In this document: piece after piece, positions 9,901-12,959 of the stretch
Layout of the letters: every line of letters begins with the position of its first letter
Position numbering within the stretch: position 1 is the first letter of the stretch
DNA from: Saccoglossus kowalevskii
Taxonomy: Eukaryota > Hemichordata > Enteropneusta > Harrimaniidae
Direction: 5' to 3'
DNA: 12,959 bases
NCBI RefSeq assembly: GCF_000003605.2
Contig: NW_003112903.1
Span: forward strand, 1-12,959
Position numbers and translations under genes: made by a program
The notes under the pieces: generated by a model
Seen by the model: only the letters and a program-made list of their open reading frames with translations
Database searches by the model: none
What the model was told of the DNA's origin: nothing

Positions 9901-12389
9901 GATCATCACAGTATCATGAATTATACCTTCGTTTTAATTTATTGTTACTTGAGAATCGTAGAAATTTCCTTGACTCCGCCTTTTTGTATAAATGCCTTAA
10001 TAATATTTTTGATTCTCCCTACACAATTTCCAACATTCCTTTTCATGCTCTAGTGGCATGTTAAATTTAATCTATCCCTTCATATGATAATAAAAGACCT
10101 ACAGTTTATATTTAAATTATTCATACATAGAAGTTATATTTGTGAACATAGTGCATCACTTTGTTTGACTTATGGACTTATGAATTCACCTGTAAACATT
10201 TTACTGTGGTACTGACATCAAGTCACATCTAATCAAGTCTACTAATCTCTATTTTTAGATATTTTTCTATCAATACCGTTGCTGAATCAGTCTGAAGTTC
10301 AGGGAGATGTCCTGTCAAGGTGTACATCACTAGAGAAACTTGGGAGGAAACTGCCAGTCATAGAGACATGTGATATTGAGTCACAAGTATGTATACTTAG
10401 TTTTAACTTACTTAGTTTATGAAAAAATGAACACAGAAATCTTCTGTTCATTTTTGCCTCGCTTGTACACAGCAACTCTAGTTCTACGATTCATGACATT
10501 TACAGCAGAATTAACATCAGACACAAGACAGCATGAATGTTAGAACAATCAGACATGCCACTGTCCATTTTGATTACAAATTTTCAGCATTTCAACGAAT
10601 GAATACTATTATATTTATCTTCACTAGTGTTTTGGCAATGAGCAGTTAATGTTCAATTTATCTTCCAAATATTACCAATTTCCTGGTATTTAAAAAAAAA
10701 AAAAAAATTGACATTGTTGATATTTGGAAATTTCCAAATATTAATTAACAATAACTGGCTTGTGACCTATCATAGTTTCAGGTCCAGATGAATGATATTG
10801 TTTTTGAATATGATTTAAGACATTCGCTTACGATGAAGTAAACGATTTTGTAAGATATTATAATTATGACTGAGTAATAATAAGTCTTTTGTAACACCAC
10901 AAAATCAAGTAAGTTACTAACCTGATACAGCATGACCGGACTGTACTACTGTTAATAATTTGCCACTGAACAATGTGTTTGTTAGTTCCCGTTCGGACGA
11001 AGTCCGAAAACGGGGACTTATAATTCGGTCTCCCTCTGTCCGTGTGTCCGTGCATCCGTGCGTCCGTCCGGAGTCATATCTCAGAATCCCTTGGACCGAT
11101 TCCGTTCATTCTTTGCATGTGCATAGTACCTAATGTGGGACATATGCACATGCAGTGGTTTAGCGATTCGATTCAAAATGGCCGACTGGCAGCCATCTTG
11201 TTTTTTGAAAATGTTGTATTTTGGACATGCTTTGTCAGTTGTCATTCAAACTTGGTACATAGATTATACATGTTAGGATACATGTCCATGACGATTTATT
11301 TTGCAATTGGATCAAAGATGGTTGACTGGCAGGCATCTTGTTTTTGTTTTTTTATGCGGTATCTTGGACGTGCTCTGTCAGTTTTCATTCAGATTTGGCA
11401 CATACATGTACTTTATACAGGTTAGGATGCATGTCCATGACAATTTGTTTCAAAATCTGGTCAAGGATGGCCGATTGACAGCCATCTGACTTTTTGGCCT
11501 TACTACTATATTTCCACAATTTATGTACCATTTTCATTTGTATTTGGCACATACATACATATCAGTGTGTTTCATAATCAGATCAAAGATGGCTGAATAA
11601 CGGCTGTTTTTATTTTGGCCATATTACTATGACACGAAACACGTGTTTTGATGTAAATAAACAATCTGTTGTTTACGCCACTTGGAACTCAAGTTTCAAG
11701 GACACGCTCGCGACAACCCCTCCGCTTTAATATGACGAGCACAAAGAGAACTTAACGGGGACTGTGTCATTTTCAATGACTTGTTTTTATTAAAACTAAG
11801 ATTTTAATAAATTAAGATTTTTAAAACCACTGTTTTAACGATTTGAGCAGTAAAACAGTGATATACAGAGTAGCTCTTCTTCTAGCAAACTCCACCAGAG
11901 ATGTGCATATTTTCCGTAGATATTCCGATAGAAATATAGATTACATTGAATGTCAAATCAAGACGACAGCTAACTCAATATCATCATCCATTGTTGTCAT
12001 TTGTTTATTAGTATTGATTATTAGTTTGTAGTTTCCATCAATGTAATTCCATTATTAATGAGCAGTGGTCGCGTTGAACTTCATGTAAACAAACAAATGT
12101 ATTTTACACTAGCTGTGCATGTTGTTATGTGGCATGCGGTGGGATGACCACTGCCCTTTAAGAGTGGGGGGGGGGGGTGTCATGCAAAAATTATTTTAAT
12201 TATTTTTGATCATGATGATTGTTTTTGTTGACATCCCTAACACATTGTTATTTTTGCATAGATTACTGCTGAGGCTCTCTCTGGTGTTGTTACAAGACAG
12301 ATCAATTTGTTGGAAGATATTAGAAATGATGATGATAGCAGTGCCATAAATACTGTATGTGTGCTTTCATTGTGTGGTTGGTCAACTAG
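891..12389 (+). CDS. ZC3HC1: ZC3HC1/NIPA-like nuclear basket zinc-finger protein, 5' six exons (partial, spliced)
   Basis: Joined exons: 891-985, 6442-6538, 8113-8266, 8463-8546, 10259-10386, 12262-12389; 228 codons plus two bases, continuing beyond the window. The six exons join in one open frame. Conserved blocks seen: EAFFARLETFS (residues 54-64), WFAKPIELSPLKCAQYGW (69-86), KCVSCKEIVCASL (95-107), RCEELRAAL (119-127), HSNICPWRDSPSPD (131-144) and VLSLCGW (220-226). C96, C99, H131 and C135 form the C3HC/BIR-like zinc site, with W86 and W137 as the flanking tryptophans. C224-G225-W226 opens the second zinc module, whose ligands lie outside. In vertebrates ZC3HC1 binds TPR at the nuclear basket and was also described as an SCF-type ubiquitin ligase subunit acting on cyclin B1. 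The N-terminus (1-53) is shorter than I recall for human and diverges after a TPKRV motif. Confidence 0.9.
986..3240 (+). other. Intron 1, left part: mostly unique sequence with simple repeats
   Basis: No recognisable gene is seen. It contains a T-run at 1614-1628, a duplicated 14-mer TTATATAATAAATT (2493-2506 and 2522-2535) and an AT dinucleotide run at 2586-2606. Open stretches near 1048-1335, 1412-1691 and 1678-1881 have no conserved motifs, convincing splice signals in a compatible phase or family resemblance, so I do not call them genes. Confidence 0.5.
2586..2606. repeat. AT dinucleotide microsatellite
   Basis: An uninterrupted alternating AT run of about 21 bases. A shorter AT run sits near 2508-2518 between the two copies of the duplicated 14-mer. 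Confidence 0.9.
3325..3434 (+). pseudogene. Exon-like orphan fragment inside intron 1, frameshifted
   Basis: An ATGGCGGAA start at 3325 reads MAESAFH and then hits TGA at 3346. In another frame, 3369-3434 reads TFISGDPDEDFDFDCVPTEI and then WV. This is an acidic, low-ambiguity peptide followed directly by a strong donor-like GTACGT at 3435. The pattern (start codon in good context, frame break, acidic peptide, donor) resembles a degraded first coding exon. I do not recognise the family. It is not part of ZC3HC1, and its phase does not match exon 2 in a meaningful way. It could equally be a chance open stretch of 22 codons. Confidence 0.3.
3613..3626. repeat. Poly-G tract of 14
   Basis: A homopolymer of 14 G follows CCC. 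About 15-20 bases on, CGGGTAAGCACCCGCCCC loosely resembles CGGTCAAGTGCCCACCCCCC at 3256-3275, suggesting two worn copies of one small GC-rich repeat. Homopolymer length is prone to sequencing error. Confidence 0.75.
3807..4309 (+). mobile_element. Family 1 foldback repeat, apparently full length (Helentron-like non-autonomous element)
   Basis: The left end is a 31-base hairpin (3807-3837) directly after a run of five T. Its outer arm AGCTTCGCTGTT is matched, inverted, by AACAGCGGAGCT at 4277-4288. Past that comes a small stem-loop (CAGC 4293-4296, GCTG 4302-4305) followed by CTTG (4306-4309). The interior holds three related modules anchored by TTCGACTTCTTSTTGAAAAC-like sequence, at 3901, 4020 and 4177, spaced 119 and 157 bp. 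No protein is encoded. The inverted arm near, but not at, the right end, the 3' hairpin, the internal minisatellite modules and T-flanked insertion match what is known of Helentron-associated (HINE/DINE-type) elements. That class assignment is inference. Confidence 0.7.
4310..4700 (+). other. Intron 1, unique sequence
   Basis: I see nothing beyond AT-rich non-coding sequence in this stretch. Confidence 0.5.
4710..4896. repeat. Cluster of four short inverted repeats (stem-loops)
   Basis: Four perfect stems lie in 187 bp. TGTCACAT/ATGTGACA is at 4710-4717 and 4726-4733; GCAATTG/CAATTGC at 4750-4756 and 4764-4770; GTTCTTC/GAAGAAC at 4809-4815 and 4827-4833; AAAATATCAC/GTGATATTTT at 4872-4881 and 4887-4896. 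The last is the strongest, with a five-base loop. CAGTG/CACTG words recur between them. No terminal repeats or target duplication could be identified. It may be the remains of a foldback transposon. Confidence 0.55.
4900..6441 (+). other. Intron 1, right part: unique sequence
   Basis: AT-rich sequence with no recognisable gene or repeat, ending in the exon 2 acceptor polypyrimidine stretch. The open stretch at 5625-5810 is low-complexity and unsupported. Confidence 0.5.
6442..6538 (+). CDS. ZC3HC1: ZC3HC1-like exon 2 (residues 32-64)
   Basis: The acceptor is TTTTTCAG at 6434-6441. One base completes Arg32, then the exon reads SDEPNQENIAQ and runs to EAFFARLETFS. That last block is near-identical to the EAFFSRVETFS of vertebrate ZC3HC1 just before the first zinc module. 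The exon stops at the TCA codon for Ser64 (6536-6538), where a perfect U12-type 5' splice site begins. The frame stays open beyond it to 6637, but that extension has no counterpart in the family, so I treat it as intron. Phase in is 2 and phase out is 0. Confidence 0.85.
6539..8112 (+). other. Intron 2: U12-type (minor spliceosome) AT-AG intron
   Basis: The intron starts ATATCCTTT (6539-6547), the complete consensus of AT-type U12 introns. Near the 3' end TTCTTTAAC (8095-8103) matches the U12 branch-point consensus TTCCTTAAC at eight of nine bases. The branch adenosine (8101 or 8102) lies about 10 nt before the AG at 8111-8112, within the short distance typical of this class. Splicing here keeps phase 0 and joins ETFS to the WFAKP block. 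An AC dinucleotide at 8122-8123 would break the frame. The competing GT at 6578 is also in phase 0 but is a poor U2 donor and would insert 13 unconserved residues. Confidence 0.8.
7056..7525 (+). mobile_element. Old, diverged family 2 foldback repeat inside intron 2
   Basis: The left end, AGTCTCCATTCGGATGAAGT and onward to GAGCTTATGAATT, aligns with the family 2 left hairpin at 10984-11028, though its stem is now broken by substitutions. Further in, CATATGCACATGTATTGGTT (7322-7341) matches the segment at 11141-11160, and AATGGCTGACTGGCAGACAT (7449-7468) matches the module core at 11177. The right end is uncertain: AAGATGGGCGCTATCTTGTT near 7796-7815 could be a last module. Its decay relative to the copy at 10984 shows an older insertion. 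No product is encoded; open stretches here are by-products of the repeat. Confidence 0.6.
8113..8266 (+). CDS. ZC3HC1: ZC3HC1-like exon 3 (core of the first zinc module, residues 65-115)
   Basis: The exon opens CAA GCA TTT ACA TGG after the U12-type acceptor and encodes WFAKPIELSPLKCAQYGW, then KCVSCKEIVCASL and KTWDPDL. C96 and C99 are the first two zinc ligands. G85-W86, nine residues before C96, form the conserved GW of the BIR-like fold. The donor T/GTATGT at 8266/8267 leaves phase 1, and the split codon becomes Tyr116 with the first two bases of exon 4, reproducing the conserved Tyr before the RCEEL block. The first four residues (QAFT) are one longer than the human spacer (SLK) as I recall it, a small uncertainty about the exact acceptor. 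Confidence 0.88.
8463..8546 (+). CDS. ZC3HC1: ZC3HC1-like exon 4 (His and last Cys of the C3HC site, residues 116-143)
   Basis: The acceptor is GACTATAG (8455-8462) after a T-rich tract. The exon reads AKRCEELRAALVKSHSNICPW and then RDSPSP. H131 and C135 complete the zinc site in the H-x3-C-x-W arrangement typical of the family. SPSP is conserved in vertebrates. The donor G/GTAGGT at 8546/8547 leaves phase 1. The shifted donor four bases later (GTATAA at 8551) would give phase 2, which exon 5 does not accept. Confidence 0.9.
8663..8872. mobile_element. Nested foldback element rich in CTTAGC/GCTAAG words
   Basis: The word CTTAGC or its complement GCTAAG occurs six times in 141 bp: 8705, 8749, 8759, 8796, 8829 and 8840. 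ATTCCTTAGC (8701-8710) pairs exactly with GCTAAGGAAT (8749-8758). GTTCTCACACAG (8663-8674) pairs imperfectly with CTGTGTGAAC (8727-8736). A 37-base hairpin at 8819-8855 has perfect 9-base outer arms (ACAGAGGAC/GTCCTCTGT), an eight-base inner stem with one mismatch and a GTG loop. Its right flank GGCAACCCTAGGG (8857-8869) may be a transposon end, but no matching left end or target duplication was found. It is likely a MITE or foldback remnant in intron 4. Confidence 0.6.
9095..10064 (+). pseudogene. Decayed non-LTR retrotransposon reverse transcriptase (CR1/jockey-like)
   Basis: The frame starts near TDYITKEIDCGRQVDSVYFD (9098-9157), then jumps: the expected residues before SINHSLL are deleted and the frame changes near 9157. 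It continues through QYYGI, GMPQGSILGPVLFIMYVND (PQGS-x-LGP motif at about 9308-9364) and the catalytic YADD (9401-9412). A nonsense TAG follows at 9422-9424. The same frame runs on through LHDWCKDWFLKLNPQKC and QVKDLGV, shifts near 9675-9695, and resumes with KRTCRQFTS and RSQLEYCTQIWSPHQKYL. It hits TAA at 9867-9869 and ends around 10064. The 5' endonuclease region and the 3' end are absent. The defects make it a dead copy within intron 4. Exact clade is not assignable by eye. Confidence 0.85.
10259..10386 (+). CDS. ZC3HC1: ZC3HC1-like exon 5 (linker after the first zinc module, residues 144-186)
   Basis: The acceptor is ATTTTTAG at 10251-10258. Exon 4's G plus AT gives Asp144, extending the conserved SPSPD. 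The rest reads IFLSIPLLNQSEVQGDVLSR and goes on to a leucine-rich stretch ending TCDIESQ. Conservation is weaker, as expected for the helical linker between the two zinc modules, but length and position fit the family. The donor CAA/GTATGT at 10386/10387 leaves phase 0, matching exon 6. Confidence 0.82.
10387..10983 (+). other. Intron 5, left part: unique sequence with an A-run
   Basis: AT-rich sequence with no gene seen. An A-run of about 16 lies at 10692-10707, just before the palindrome at 10720-10741. Nothing else stands out. Confidence 0.5.
10720..10741. repeat. Perfect 22-bp palindrome
   Basis: Half-site ATATTTGGAAA is followed immediately by its exact complement TTTCCAAATAT. Looser pairing extends outward: TTGTT at 10714-10718 with AACAA at 10746-10750. 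A partial half-site, TTCCAAATATT, occurs upstream near 10663-10673. It contains no CpG and encodes nothing. It could be a transposon remnant or a chance AT-rich cruciform. Confidence 0.8.
10984..11783 (+). mobile_element. Family 2 foldback repeat, apparently full length (Helentron-like non-autonomous element)
   Basis: The left end is a 35-base hairpin (10984-11018): outer arms AGTTCCCG/CGGGGACT, inner arms TTCGGAC/GTCCGAA, loop GAA. The 10-mer AACGGGGACT that ends the hairpin (11009-11018) recurs exactly at 11754-11763, inverted to the left end AGTTCCCGTT with one mismatch. A stem-loop GTCATT/AATGAC (11766-11771, 11775-11780) follows, then TTG. A GTCCGTnnGTCC-like stretch lies at 11038-11070. 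Four modules each contain ATGGCYGAYTGRCAGSCATC or a worn form, with the ATG at 11178, 11318, 11467 and 11589, spaced 140, 149 and 122 bp. The open frame at 11042-11425 is a by-product of the modules, not a gene. Helentron class is inferred from architecture. Confidence 0.75.
12062..12154. repeat. Inverted repeat of 9 bp enclosing 75 bp
   Basis: GCAGTGGTC at 12062-12070 is the exact inverse complement of GACCACTGC at 12146-12154. Such ends resemble short transposon termini (CAGTG-type). I find no convincing flanking target duplication, so a MITE is only a suggestion. Confidence 0.5.
12166..12177. repeat. Poly-G tract of 12
   Basis: A homopolymer of 12 G in intron 5, about 85 bp before the exon 6 acceptor; the second long G-run in the window. 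Confidence 0.85.
12262..12389 (+). CDS. ZC3HC1: ZC3HC1-like exon 6 (start of the second zinc module, residues 187-229)
   Basis: The acceptor is TTTTTGCATAG ending at 12261. The exon encodes an amphipathic stretch ending INLLEDIRNDDDSSAIN, then VCVLSLCGWST. LCGW corresponds to the vertebrate SVCGW that opens the second, Rsm1-type zinc module. The donor AG/GTAGGT at 12389/12390 leaves phase 2, so the next exon must supply one base first. No further conserved exon is visible up to 12959. The zinc ligands of module two therefore lie outside the window. Confidence 0.87.
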
Positions 12390-12737
12390 GTAGGTTGACA
12401 TTAAGTGTTCATTATGCATGGTTAACCATGCAGCTACTGTATATCTTATTGCAATTATCGTTATTATTTGATATTCTGTATATTGATTCTAAACTACTGT
12501 AAATCATTTATTTCTCATGATTTGACGAAAGACAAAGACCACTGCTATTCCATGTCATGCCCAGTAACATTTTCACTGCCAAAAATATTTAGCATTATAC
12601 ATGGACACATGAAATTTATTTATTTATTTCTTGCAAAATTAATATGGTTTATAATATTTGCTTGTTTTTAAATACTGGGGATAGTTAGTCAAAAATGTAG
12701 ACTTATTAGTTTACAGTATACCTACCGGTAGTACATC

Positions 12738-12959
12738 ATGTCACATATATGCATGTGTTTTGTTTTCCAATCTGATTCTGTATGGCTGACTGGTGGCTAT
12801 TTTATTTTTAAAAAGTCAAGCATTTTGAAACCAGATCTTGGGTTTTCATGGTTGGATTTAGTTCCAACTTGGTACATACTAAGAAGATTTGCTGAGTATC
12901 TTCCATATATTCTTTGCATTCACCTTGTATCTATCATGGGACAATAGTGCACACACATT
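12738..12959 (+). mobile_element. Diverged family 2 repeat modules in intron 6, running off the window
   Basis: CACATATATGCATGTGTTTT (12740-12759) and ATGGCTGACTGGTGGCTATT (12782-12801) align with the module start and core of the family 2 element at 11141-11200. A second module starts near 12909: ATTCTTTGCATTCACC through CATGGGACA to GCACACACATT matches 11109-11150 in order. The usual left hairpin is not visible, so the copy is internal or truncated. The open frame here is repeat-derived. Sequence between exon 6 and 12738 shows nothing recognisable. Confidence 0.55.

Larger units (their letters stand above)
11784..12261 (+). other. Intron 5, right part
   Basis: Sequence after the family 2 element up to exon 6. 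It contains the inverted repeat at 12062-12154 and a poly-G run; otherwise nothing recognisable. The short open stretch at 11843-12031 lacks any family motif. Confidence 0.5.

Noticed and set aside
11042-11425. 127-codon open frame on the + strand
   Set aside because: It is wholly inside the family 2 repeat and translates its tandem modules and its GTCC-rich stretch; no protein motif is present.

Overview
This is a eukaryotic, AT-rich, intron-dominated window. The organism is most likely an invertebrate animal. The window has one animal housekeeping gene split by long introns, two different non-LTR retrotransposon remnants, several non-autonomous repeats, and a minor-spliceosome (U12-type) intron. 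U12 introns argue against nematodes and leave deuterostomes or lophotrochozoans as the best guess; the phylum cannot be fixed from the sequence.

The one host gene I recognise is the 5' half of a ZC3HC1/NIPA (nuclear basket, C3HC zinc finger) orthologue on the + strand. Six exons are phase-compatible: 891-985, 6442-6538, 8113-8266, 8463-8546, 10259-10386 and 12262-12389. They encode 228 codons plus two bases. They cover the N-terminus, the whole first BIR-like zinc module (W86, C96, C99, H131, C135) and the Cys-Gly-Trp that opens the second module. The rest of the gene lies beyond the right edge. Upstream, 780-890 looks like a TATA-less housekeeping promoter with a CCAAT box, an NRF1-like palindrome and a YY1-like match over the start codon.

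Layout: 1-90, end of a foldback repeat (family 1, minus strand). 91-580, 3' end of a 5'-truncated LINE (minus). 600-890, promoter and 5' region. 986-6441, intron 1, which holds a small orphan exon-like fragment (3325-3434), a full family 1 repeat (3807-4309), simple repeats and a stem-loop cluster (4710-4896). 6539-8112, U12-type intron 2 with an old family 2 repeat. 8547-10258, intron 4 with a foldback element (8663-8872) and a decayed reverse transcriptase (9095-10064). 10387-12261, intron 5 with a nearly complete family 2 repeat (10984-11783). After 12389, intron 6 with another family 2 copy running off the window.

The most notable signals are two. First, intron 2 has an exact ATATCCTTT donor and a near-consensus branch point 9-11 nt before the acceptor. 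Second, repeat families 1 and 2 look unrelated by eye in sequence but share one architecture: a left hairpin whose inner arm recurs near the right end, internal modules of about 120-157 bp, and a terminal hairpin leading into CTTG. That resembles non-autonomous Helentron-type elements.
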